Source: CAYREX01 sp964423505
GTDB taxonomy: Bacteria > Fermentibacterota > Fermentibacteria > Fermentibacterales > JCC-6
Assembly: GCA_964423505.1 (NCBI GenBank)
Contig: CAYREX010000025.1
Span: 1-8,614 of the forward strand
Length of the DNA stretch: 8,614 nt
Reading direction: 5' to 3'
In this document: positions 1-5,462 of the stretch, one piece after another
How the letters are laid out: each line of letters starts with the position of its first letter
Numbering within the stretch: the first letter of the stretch is position 1
Notes under the pieces: generated by a model
Seen by the model: only the letters and a program-made list of their open reading frames with translations
What the model was told of the DNA's origin: nothing
Databases searched by the model: none
Program-made: the position numbers and the translations under genes

Positions 1-787
1 TTCGGAGCGGCCAGGCTCTCACCTCGTCTTCCCCGACCGTGAAGAAAACGATGAGGTCGAGGGCTTCGAAGACGGCTCCCAGCAGCCTGTCCAGGCCGGA
101 GGACTGGTAGCCCTCCTCCCGGAGCAGCTCCAGGCGCTCCGGCTCCGGCAGCTCCAGCAGCTCAAGCTCGAAGCCGGCATCGACGGACATGAGCCGGGCG
201 TCCCTCTCCCTCAGCAGCGGCTCCAGGACGCTCTCCTCGGTCACCGGCTCGCTCATCCTGTTGCTGACCACCACCAGCGGCTTCAGGGAGACCGGGGAGA
301 AGCACGAGAGCATCTCCCTCTCGCCGACCGACAGGTCCATCGTCCGCAGGGGGAGTCCCTTCCCGGCGTGCTCCATGACCCTCTCCAGCAGGGCGGCCTC
401 CCGTCCGGAGCCGGAACCCTCCTTCCGAAGCCTGTCCAGCCTGCCGTCCAGCACGGCCATGTCGGCGAGTATCATCTCGCTCTCCGCCTCGACGAGATCG
501 CCCTCTATGTCCCCCAGGGCGTAGTTGTCCAGGACCGTGCAGACCACGGAGGCGCACCGGAGGATGCCCATGCCCTTCGGGGAGAGGACGGGGGAGGGGA
601 CATCGGTGAAGACTACCGAGGCGCTGACCTTTCTGCCGACGCGGTGTATCTCCCACAGCCGGTCCAGCCTGGCGTCCGGCACCGGCACCGTCAGCGGCCT
701 GGTGACATCCGTATCGGGGTGACCGGAAAGCGCCCTCATGAGAGTGGAGCGCCCGCAGCCGGGCTTGCCGGCCAGAGCTGCCTGCAA
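1..787 (-). CDS. YchF/OLA1-like (DUF933-type) P-loop protein, degenerate GTPase motifs, 3' end off the window
   Basis: About 262 residues are visible; the C-terminal (TGS-like) part lies beyond position 1. The family call rests on two stretches: VPVPDARLDRLWEI near residue 36, matching the YchF segment after the P-loop, and SGLDRLLGAVFEALDLIVFF followed by TVGEDEVRAWPLR, a close match to the YchF region leading into its TGS domain. I start at TTG 787-785, preceded by GGGAGGAGG; the frame has no other ATG/GTG back to the upstream gene's stop, and only this start includes the P-loop. The P-loop reads GKPGCGRST, with arginine (R13) where lysine is expected. The G3 DxxG is replaced by DVPS, and the loop between P-loop and VPVPD is much shorter than in YchF. 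True YchF binds ATP/GTP and associates with ribosomes; nucleotide hydrolysis is doubtful here. It is the last visible gene of the DUF2089 operon, 54 bp after its neighbour. Confidence 0.75.
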   Translation of the reverse strand, partial: MQAALAGKPGCGRSTLMRALSGHPDTDVTRPLTVPVPDARLDRLWEIHRVGRKVSASVVFTDVPSPVLSPKGMGILRCASVVCTVLDNYALGDIEGDLVEAESEMILADMAVLDGRLDRLRKEGSGSGREAALLERVMEHAGKGLPLRTMDLSVGEREMLSCFSPVSLKPLVVVSNRMSEPVTEESVLEPLLRERDARLMSVDAGFELELLELPEPERLELLREEGYQSSGLDRLLGAVFEALDLIVFFTVGEDEVRAWPLR

Positions 788-841
788 TGGTCCTCCTCCC
801 TGGGGGCCCGGGAGAGACGGCTCCCCGGGCCGACCTGCCGC

Positions 842-1261
842 CTACTCCGTGAAGACCCTGACCTTGTCGCCGTCTGCGCTGTCCACGTCCACGGTGAGCT
901 CGCTCAGGGCCCGGATGAGCTCGTCGCCGTCCAGCTCGGAGAGCTGGGAGAGGTCGAAGCCCCTCTCGCTCATCTCCTCCGCCGCGCTCCCCGGTATGAG
1001 CGCCTTCAGCTTTATCCCGGTCCTTATGAGGCTCATCGGGACCCTCACGTTGACCTTGTCGCCATCGTGGGAGTCGACCACCACCCGCAGGAACCTGGGG
1101 GGCCTGCCGCCCCTGCGCTCCGCCTTCTCGTCCGGCCCGGGGGAGTCGACCTCGCCGGAGGGGCCGCCCTCGAGGCGGTCCATCAGCTTCGCAGCCTCCT
1201 CTACGCTTATCTTGCCCTCCGAAAGCATCTCGAGAACCTTCTGCCTGGAATCGGAGTCCAT
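842..1261 (-). CDS. SHOCT-like N-terminal domain protein with two DGDKV repeats, function unknown
   Basis: 139 aa, soluble, no signal peptide. Residues 7-30 (KVLEMLSEGKISVEEAAKLM and on) form the short two-helix module found at the start of YvlB/DUF4097-type proteins and at the end of DUF2089 proteins. A charged, proline/glycine-rich linker (about 31-56) follows. Then comes a pair of similar strands: VVVDSHDGDKVNVRVP (60-75) and VDVDSADGDKVRVFTE (124-139), which look like an internal duplication with a helical segment between (about 92-121). The ATG at 1261 has GGAGGA about 7 nt upstream. It lies 34 bp after the small membrane protein and 54 bp before the YchF-like gene, so it is very likely co-transcribed. 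The role is unknown. The operon context suggests a partner of the DUF2089 protein in a regulatory or membrane-associated system; that is inference. Confidence 0.8.
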   Translation of the reverse strand: MDSDSRQKVLEMLSEGKISVEEAAKLMDRLEGGPSGEVDSPGPDEKAERRGGRPPRFLRVVVDSHDGDKVNVRVPMSLIRTGIKLKALIPGSAAEEMSERGFDLSQLSELDGDELIRALSELTVDVDSADGDKVRVFTE

Positions 1262-1295
1262 CTACGGTCCTCCTCTCATTCCGTTGCGTCCTTCG

Positions 1296-1553
1296 TCATA
1301 CGAAGACCAGACCTATCCTCTGCTCTCCGCCGTCTATCCCTATCCGCAGTCCGTGGAGGCAGGTCACCAGCGGTATGACCCTCCACGCTTCCGCCATGGT
1401 CCCGGCGGCGTCGCCGCCCAGGCCGAGCAGCTTCGCCAGGAGCCCCAGGAGGCTGGCGAGGAGGAGCAGCGGCGCCAGAAGCAGCCAGACCGGGAACCAG
1501 GGCAGAGGCAGGGGGACCCGCCCGATCCGGAGGAGGAGTATCCACGCAGGCAT
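1296..1553 (-). CDS. Small membrane protein, function unknown
   Basis: 85 aa. The N-terminal half is strongly hydrophobic: residues about 17-45 (around WFPVWLLLAPLLLLASLLGL) make at least one membrane-spanning helix. A short tail follows (about 46-85, ending GLRIGIDGGEQRIGLVFV), with alternating hydrophobic residues that could form a beta-hairpin. The start ATG lies one base after the DUF2089 stop (TGA-G-ATG), a typical translational-coupling arrangement. No named family is recognised. Its place between the DUF2089 protein and the SHOCT-like protein suggests it provides a membrane anchor or sensor for them (inference). The overlapping alternative frames read as arginine/alanine-rich low-complexity and are rejected. 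Confidence 0.7.
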   Translation of the reverse strand: MPAWILLLRIGRVPLPLPWFPVWLLLAPLLLLASLLGLLAKLLGLGGDAAGTMAEAWRVIPLVTCLHGLRIGIDGGEQRIGLVFV

Positions 1554-1554
1554 C

Positions 1555-1905
1555 TCAGAGCAGCTCCAGTGCCTGCTCGAAGGTTATCTCGCCGCTCTCC
1601 AGCTTTCCGAGCACCCTGTTCCTGTCTCCTTCCGGGGCCTCCATGATGCCGTCCAGCCTCTCTATCACCCCGGCCAGCCTCGCCCGGGCGGTCGGATAGC
1701 TCACCCCCAGCAGCTCCTGTATGCGCTTGATGGAGCCGTAGCTCCGGAGGAAGGCTATCACCAGCGCCTGGTCCCTGGCGGGGAGCAGGGAGAGGACCGA
1801 TGTGGACAGCTCTCCCTCCACCCGCATGCCGCATTCCGCGCAGACGCAGGCCACCGGGGTCATCGGCCTGTCGCAGTCCGGGCATCTCAGCTCTCCGATG
1901 TCCAT
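1555..1905 (-). CDS. DUF2089 family protein: zinc ribbon, HTH, SHOCT-like tail
   Basis: 116 aa, starting at ATG 1905-1903 with an excellent Shine-Dalgarno (AGGAGGT, about 6 nt upstream). Domains in order: an N-terminal zinc ribbon with CPDC (C8, C11) and a second knuckle around CVCAEC (C22, C25, with C20 nearby); a central helical region resembling a sigma-70 region 4/HTH (about 43-85; LPARDQALVIAFLRSYGSIK, then ELLGVSYPTARARL); and a C-terminal module, RVLGKLESGEITFEQALELL (97-116). This layout matches DUF2089 proteins, which are presumed transcription regulators but are not biochemically defined as far as I know. It is first in the minus-strand operon, with its own promoter just upstream and a very short leader. 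Autoregulation is plausible but not shown. An open frame continues upstream of this ATG through the intergenic region and antisense to glgC; it is not coding. Confidence 0.88.
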   Translation of the reverse strand: MDIGELRCPDCDRPMTPVACVCAECGMRVEGELSTSVLSLLPARDQALVIAFLRSYGSIKRIQELLGVSYPTARARLAGVIERLDGIMEAPEGDRNRVLGKLESGEITFEQALELL

Positions 1906-1930
1906 CTCTGACCTCCTATAACCTAAAGCA

Positions 1931-1958
1931 TGTATACTCATAAAGTAAGAAATGTCAA
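1931..1958 (-). promoter_or_regulatory. Sigma-70-type promoter of the DUF2089 operon
   Basis: On the minus strand a perfect TTGACA (-35, positions 1958-1953) is followed by a 16-bp spacer and TATACA (-10, 1936-1931). The expected start site near 1924 would give a leader of about 20 nt that holds little more than the AGGAGGT ribosome-binding site. The AT-rich stretch upstream (about 1959-1986) could act as an UP-like element. Seen directly; activity is inferred. Confidence 0.7.
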
Positions 1959-2009
1959 GGTCAGGGCTTAGAATATATGAATCATAACCTCTCCGGGGCC
2001 TCCTGTGGC

Positions 2010-2038
2010 TTGACTTTTCTCCCCTCCGGGGTTCTATT
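2010..2038 (+). promoter_or_regulatory. Probable glgC promoter
   Basis: TTGACT (2010-2015), 17-bp spacer, TCTATT (2033-2038): 5/6 and 4/6 to the sigma-70 consensus. The start site would fall near 2045, about 29 nt upstream of the glgC ATG. The -35 boxes of the divergent promoters are about 50 bp apart, so a regulator bound between them could affect both units. Confidence 0.5.
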
Positions 2039-2073
2039 GCCGGTTGCAGGGGCTCGAACCGGGGGGTACGTGC

Positions 2074-3336
2074 ATGCGCCGGACTGTAGCGGTCATCCTG
2101 GGAGGCGGTAGGGGCACGAGGCTTCACCCGCTGACCCGGGACAGGAGCAAGCCTGCTGTCCCCGTCGGCGGGAAGTACCGCCTGATAGACATCCCGATAT
2201 CCAACTGCATAAACGACGGCATACGTCACATCCTCGTGCTCACCCAGTACAACAGCGAGAGCCTGAACAGGCATGTCGCGCTGACCTACCAGTTCGACAG
2301 GTTCACCGACGGCTTCGTATCGATACTGGCGGCCGAGCAGACCGACGACAGCAGGGACTGGTTCCAGGGGACGGCCGACGCCGTGAGGCAGAGCCTGAAG
2401 TACATCATGGGGCAGCACCCGGACCTGGTGCTGGTCCTCTCCGGCGACCAGCTCTACAGGATGGACTTCAACAGGTTCGCCGACCGCCACCTCGAGACCG
2501 GCGCGGCCATTACCATAGCCACCAAGCCGGTAACGAGGGCCGAGGCCACCTCGCTGGGCATCATGAGGGTGGGGGACAGGGGGCGTATCCGGGAGTTCAG
2601 GGAGAAGCCGCCGGACAGCGAGCTGGACGACCTCGTCAGCACCCAGGAGGGGCTGACGGAAGAGCGGCCCTTCCTGGGCAACATGGGCATCTACATGTTC
2701 TCCCCGGAGGTGCTGCCGGAGATACTCAACGGCGACCCTGCGCACACCGACTTCGGCAAGGAGGTCATACCGGCGGCTCTGGGGAGCATGCCGGTCTTCT
2801 CCTACCCGTTCGAGGGCTACTGGAGCGACATAGGGACCATACCCAGCTTCTTCCACGCCAACCTGGACATGGCCTCCAGCGAGCCCAGCTTCGACCTCTA
2901 CAGGAGCTTCTCGCCGCTCTTCACCAGGGCAAGGGCCCTGCCCGGCGCCAGGATGGACGGCTGCAGCCTGAAGGATACGATCATATGCGACGCCTCGGAC
3001 ATCAGCGGGGCCGAGCTGCGCAGGTGCGTCGTCGGGCTGAGGGGGAAGATAGGCGAGGGCACCGTCATGACGGACTGCGTCATGATGGGGGCGGACTACT
3101 ACGAGGGCCATTATCTCGACCCGCGGAACAGGCGCGGGAACCTCCCCCCCCTCGGGATAGGGAGGGACTGCGTGATCCGGAGGGCCATAATCGACAAGAA
3201 CGCCAGGATAGGCGAAGGCTGCCGCCTGGTCAACGAGAGGGGGGTATCGGACTATACGGGCGATCTCTACTGCGTTCGCGACGGCATCATAGTGGTGCCG
3301 AAGGACACCGTGCTCGAGCCCGGCACCGTGATCTGA
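2074..3336 (+). CDS. glgC: Glucose-1-phosphate adenylyltransferase (ADP-glucose pyrophosphorylase)
   Basis: 420 aa, the usual family length. It converts ATP and glucose 1-phosphate to ADP-glucose and pyrophosphate, the committed step of bacterial glycogen synthesis in the cytoplasm. The N-terminal nucleotidyltransferase domain (about 5-270) begins with VILGGGRGTRLHPLT. It contains KPAVPVGGKYRLIDIPISNC, WFQGTADAVRQ (97-106), the catalytic-Asp motif SGDQLYRMD (D125), the glucose-1-P-binding Lys motif FREKP (K178) and EGYWSDIGT (248-255). The C-terminal left-handed beta-helix (about 295-420) has NARIGEGCRLVN and DGIIVVPKDTVLEPGTVI. The sequence is closer to plant/cyanobacterial-style GlgC than to E. 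coli. I choose ATG 2074 because GGGGGG lies 7 nt upstream and the homology begins at once; an in-frame TTG at 2044 lies at the predicted transcript start. No other glycogen gene is in view. Confidence 0.96.
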   Translation: MRRTVAVILGGGRGTRLHPLTRDRSKPAVPVGGKYRLIDIPISNCINDGIRHILVLTQYNSESLNRHVALTYQFDRFTDGFVSILAAEQTDDSRDWFQGTADAVRQSLKYIMGQHPDLVLVLSGDQLYRMDFNRFADRHLETGAAITIATKPVTRAEATSLGIMRVGDRGRIREFREKPPDSELDDLVSTQEGLTEERPFLGNMGIYMFSPEVLPEILNGDPAHTDFGKEVIPAALGSMPVFSYPFEGYWSDIGTIPSFFHANLDMASSEPSFDLYRSFSPLFTRARALPGARMDGCSLKDTIICDASDISGAELRRCVVGLRGKIGEGTVMTDCVMMGADYYEGHYLDPRNRRGNLPPLGIGRDCVIRRAIIDKNARIGEGCRLVNERGVSDYTGDLYCVRDGIIVVPKDTVLEPGTVI

Positions 3337-3345
3337 GGGCTCGAG

Positions 3346-3374
3346 TTGACGAGACGTGAGGATGTGGCTATACA
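3346..3374 (+). promoter_or_regulatory. Promoter of the putative outer-membrane protein gene
   Basis: TTGACG (3346-3351), an exact 17-bp spacer, TATACA (3369-3374). The same -10 hexamer, followed by T, is used by the DUF2089 promoter. It begins 9 nt after the glgC stop, so the downstream gene can be expressed independently of glgC. The predicted start is near 3381, giving a leader of almost 100 nt. Confidence 0.65.
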
Positions 3375-3385
3375 TCCTCCCAGTT

Positions 3386-3417
3386 ATGAAGTTCCGAACT
3401 TCGTACCGGAACTTCAT
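3386..3417 (+). promoter_or_regulatory. Perfect 11-bp inverted repeat in the 5' leader (stem-loop or operator)
   Basis: ATGAAGTTCCG (3386-3396) is exactly complementary to CGGAACTTCAT (3407-3417), with a 10-nt loop. Within it a shorter alternative hairpin is possible: GAAGTT-ccg-AACTTC (3388-3402). It lies a few bases downstream of the predicted start site, so it would form a 5'-terminal mRNA stem-loop or a dyad operator overlapping the start of transcription. Confidence 0.6.
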
Positions 3418-3477
3418 CAGGGTCCCGCAGGGCGTTGGCAGCGCCGAAGGGGCCGGCTAAACAGCAAGGAGGGAAAG

Positions 3478-4512
3478 ATGAGGCTTGTTACCTGCCTGCT
3501 CGTGGTCTTCGTGGCCGCCTCGTTCGCAAGCGACCCGAGGCTCGCGGTCATGACCGGAGACGCGCGGCTTCTCCTCAAGGACTACAACGAGATATGGGCC
3601 TATCCGGGCACCATGGAGAAGTACGAGTTCGCCACCATCACGTCCGTTGCGGCCGAGGAGCCGGAGGACCAGTACGGGAGCTGGCAGCTCGGCTGGTTCG
3701 GCGCGGTCAAGGAGATGGGCGGCTCGATGTGGGGCGCGACCCACAACCACAACGGCTACATGCTCGAGGGTCTCTACCACGGTGGCAACTTCGGTCTCAT
3801 CGTGGGAATAGACTACGCGAGCACACCCGGTGACACGATAGTCCCGTCAACCGACGAGACCGCCTTCGGGGCCGCCTTCGGCACCGAGCTGGAGCTCTTC
3901 GGCGACTACACCGACCTCGCGGTCGGCGCCTCCTACGAGTCGGTCACGATTACGGTCGGCGAGGAGGAGTCCAGCAACACGAACCTCATGGCCGGCGCCT
4001 CGGTCAGGGGACACAACGACGGCCTCGTCAACCTGTTCCCCATCATAAGCGCGGGCTTCGACCAGAACGACGTCCAGGACTCCCTGAGCACCACCTCGAT
4101 CAACGTAGACTTCGGCGCGGGCTCCAACACCATGCTCGCCGAGAAGACCCTCTTCGTCGGCGGGCTCTTCATGGGCGTCACCAACATCTCCTACTCGGTG
4201 GACGAGGGAGAGGCGCCGGACAGCTGGATGGGCATCAACATCCTCGACTTCAAGGGCGCCATCGAGCAGCAGCTGTTCAACTGGATGTACCTGCGCGCCG
4301 GCGGCCGCAGCGTCACCAGCTACAGCAAGCAGGGCGACGCCGACGCGACCATAGGCACAAGCGTCAGCAGCCGTTTCGGCATCGGCTTCGAGATAGGGAA
4401 CTTCAACCTCGACGCCGGCATCAGCGACAACTTTCTGCATGCCGGACCCTACATCGTGGGCGGCGAGGCCAACGGCTTCATGAGCGACCTCAGCTGCACC
4501 TACAGCTTCTAG
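3478..4512 (+). CDS. Secreted protein, probable outer-membrane beta-barrel
   Basis: 344 aa. A Sec signal peptide (MRLVTCLLVVFVAASFA, cleavage probably after A17) precedes a mature protein rich in Gly, Ser, Thr and alternating aromatic/hydrophobic residues, with many segments of beta-strand periodicity (for example GYMLEGLYHGGNFGLIVGID, FGAAFGTELELFGDYTDLAV, SSRFGIGFEIGNFNLDAGI). The chain ends in LSCTYSF; a terminal aromatic residue is usual for BAM-inserted barrels. The segment after the signal, GDARLLLKDYNEIWAYPGTM, resembles the N-terminus of uncharacterised barrels in FCB and candidate-phylum genomes, from general recollection. Length and composition fit a barrel of about 14-16 strands. 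ATG 3478 has AAGGAGGG about 5 nt upstream; reading further upstream only enters the structured leader. Monocistronic: it has its own promoter and a strong terminator follows. The ligand is unknown. Confidence 0.75.
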   Translation: MRLVTCLLVVFVAASFASDPRLAVMTGDARLLLKDYNEIWAYPGTMEKYEFATITSVAAEEPEDQYGSWQLGWFGAVKEMGGSMWGATHNHNGYMLEGLYHGGNFGLIVGIDYASTPGDTIVPSTDETAFGAAFGTELELFGDYTDLAVGASYESVTITVGEEESSNTNLMAGASVRGHNDGLVNLFPIISAGFDQNDVQDSLSTTSINVDFGAGSNTMLAEKTLFVGGLFMGVTNISYSVDEGEAPDSWMGINILDFKGAIEQQLFNWMYLRAGGRSVTSYSKQGDADATIGTSVSSRFGIGFEIGNFNLDAGISDNFLHAGPYIVGGEANGFMSDLSCTYSF

Positions 4513-4538
4513 GTCCGTAGCGGAAGCCGCAAAGAGAC

Positions 4539-4566
4539 GAGGGGCGGGCCGGCCGGCCCGCCCCTC
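4539..4566. terminator. Perfect 28-bp GC palindrome, probable bidirectional terminator
   Basis: A fully self-complementary stretch, GAGGGGCGGGCCGG followed by its exact reverse complement, begins 27 nt after the barrel gene stop. As RNA it gives a stem of about 12 bp with a CCGG loop from either strand. No U-tract follows on the plus strand (next bases ACAGTTATGG), so it is either a U-less terminator or an mRNA 3'-end stabiliser. Confidence 0.6.
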
Positions 4567-4567
4567 A

Positions 4568-4587
4568 CAGTTATGGGCAGTTATGGG
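4568..4587 (+). repeat. 10-bp tandem repeat at the left edge of the element
   Basis: CAGTTATGGG occurs twice in direct succession (4568-4577 and 4578-4587). The second copy is the outer tip of the left inverted repeat. The first could be part of the target site, a slipped duplicate or the remains of another end; the right edge shows no matching extra copy. Confidence 0.6.
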
Positions 4588-4622
4588 GACACCTTACTTA
4601 TCTGTTGTTATGGGGACACCTT
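4578..4622 (+). repeat. Left terminal inverted repeat
   Basis: 45 bp opening CAGTTATGGGGACACC. It contains two exact copies of GTTATGGGGACACC (4580-4593 and 4607-4620) at a 27-bp period, separated by TTACTTATCTGTT. It differs from the reverse complement of the right end at three positions only (repeat positions 16, 29 and 36). The paired boxes are natural candidates for transposase-recognition sites. Confidence 0.9.
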
Positions 4623-4754
4623 TACCCTGCTTCTCACACTTCCGTCGTTGCCCCAGAGCCTCATAACTACAAGAAGATAATGCAAATACACATCTGAAGA
4701 GCACTCCGAGCACCTCCACTTGCACAACCGTGAGATCCCGGGTAACCTAGAGTC

Positions 4755-5426
4755 ATGGGCAGAATGGCGAGGGTAGTCCTTCCAGGTGTGCCGCACCATG
4801 TGACACAGCGTGGTGTAAGGCGTATGAACGTCTTCGACAGCGATATCGACAGGAAGTACTACCTGAAGGTGATGCGGAAGTACTGCGAAAAGTACGGCGC
4901 GTCAGTAATCTGCTGGTGTCTTATGTCGAATCATATCCACCTTATAATTGAACCATCCGATGAGAGCAGCCTCTCTCAGGCGGTCGGCAACGCTCATCAG
5001 GCCTATACAAGGAAATTCAACGAACTGCATGGGGACAAGGGGTACCTCTTCCAGGGCAGGTTCCATTCCACGCCCATGGACAGGCCGCATTTCTACTCGG
5101 CGGTGAGGTACGTACTCCGCAATCCTGTCAGGGCAGGCATGGTTCCGGATCCGTTCGCTTATAGATGGTCAAGCGTACTCTACAATTCCGGTTTGGCTGA
5201 TACTGATGTCCTTGTGAAGTGCAACAAGAGACTTGCCTGGGTGACCCACTGGGACGAGTATCTCAGTGATGACCCTGAGGACATCGACGATGTTCGAAAG
5301 TGTACGCGAACGGGCAGACCTTGCGGCGGAGATGAGTTCATCCGGTACGCCGAGTCGGTTACAGGCAGGAGACTCGCCAAAGCGAAACCGGGACCAAAAC
5401 CTACACGAGTTAAGGTGTCCACATAA
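4755..5426 (+). CDS. REP-associated tyrosine transposase (Y1_Tnp / RAYT family)
   Basis: 223 aa. Y1 transposases cut single-stranded DNA through a 5'-phosphotyrosine intermediate, with a metal held by the HUH motif. The protein opens with MARVVLPGVPHHVTQRG, the typical RAYT N-terminus. The HUH motif is in LMSNHIHLIIEP (H60, H62). The likely nucleophile is Y119 in RYVLRNPVRAGMV, followed by AYRWSS. The tail TRTGRPCGGDEF, then GRRLAKAKPGPKP, is common in this family. I use ATG 4755; ATG 4764 (giving MARVV) is equally possible, and neither has a strong ribosome-binding site. The last four codons and the stop (K-V-S-T-TAA) lie inside the right inverted repeat, which constrains that repeat at the protein level. 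Full length, no frameshift and all motifs present, so it may be active. Confidence 0.92.
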   Translation: MGRMARVVLPGVPHHVTQRGVRRMNVFDSDIDRKYYLKVMRKYCEKYGASVICWCLMSNHIHLIIEPSDESSLSQAVGNAHQAYTRKFNELHGDKGYLFQGRFHSTPMDRPHFYSAVRYVLRNPVRAGMVPDPFAYRWSSVLYNSGLADTDVLVKCNKRLAWVTHWDEYLSDDPEDIDDVRKCTRTGRPCGGDEFIRYAESVTGRRLAKAKPGPKPTRVKVST

Positions 5427-5456
5427 CTACAGATAAGTAATGTGTCCCCATAACTG
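5412..5456 (-). repeat. Right terminal inverted repeat
   Basis: Reverse complement of the left end at 42/45 positions. Read on the minus strand it opens CAGTTATGGGGACACA, with a second, slightly diverged box GTTATGTGGACACC 27 bp further in. Its inner part encodes the end of the transposase. The outer tip lies 6 bp from the rpsT stop codon. Confidence 0.9.
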
Positions 5457-5462
5457 AGCCGG

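Larger units (their letters stand above)
4578..5456 (+). mobile_element. RAYT-type insertion element with 45-bp inverted ends
   Basis: An 879-bp unit. It is bounded by inverted repeats matching at 42 of 45 positions and contains one Y1/HUH transposase gene. Base composition is visibly more AT-rich than the flanking genes, suggesting acquisition from elsewhere. It lies in the convergent gap between the barrel gene terminator (ends 4566) and the rpsT stop codon (begins 5465), and interrupts no gene. The 132 bp between the left repeat and the transposase start hold no other gene. They do contain a CATAACTACA block (4662-4671) identical to part of the right end. No clear target-site duplication is visible. 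Confidence 0.85.

Noticed and set aside
162..1646. Several long plus- and minus-strand open frames overlapping the left operon
   Set aside because: They are rich in Arg/Pro/Gly/Ala, match no family and lie antisense to or out of frame with genes that have clear motifs and ribosome-binding sites; high GC makes such frames common.
2044..2073. Upstream TTG as the start of glgC
   Set aside because: It lies at the predicted transcription start, and the added residues match nothing; ATG 2074 has a G-rich ribosome-binding site and leads straight into the conserved VAVILGGG strand.
1906..3417. Long minus-strand open frame opposite glgC, continuous with the DUF2089 gene
   Set aside because: Only the last 116 codons match a family and have a ribosome-binding site. 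The rest mirrors glgC codons, runs across the divergent promoters and has low-complexity composition.
4720..4748. Possible promoter TTGCAC-N17-TAACCT placing the transcript start at the transposase ATG (leaderless mRNA)
   Set aside because: Each hexamer matches the consensus at only 3/6 positions; the spacing is suggestive, but the match is too weak to list.
4578..5456. CRISPR-like repeats because of the recurring GTTATGGGGACACC boxes
   Set aside because: Only two boxes per end, in inverted arrangement around a transposase gene; the spacing and symmetry fit transposon ends.
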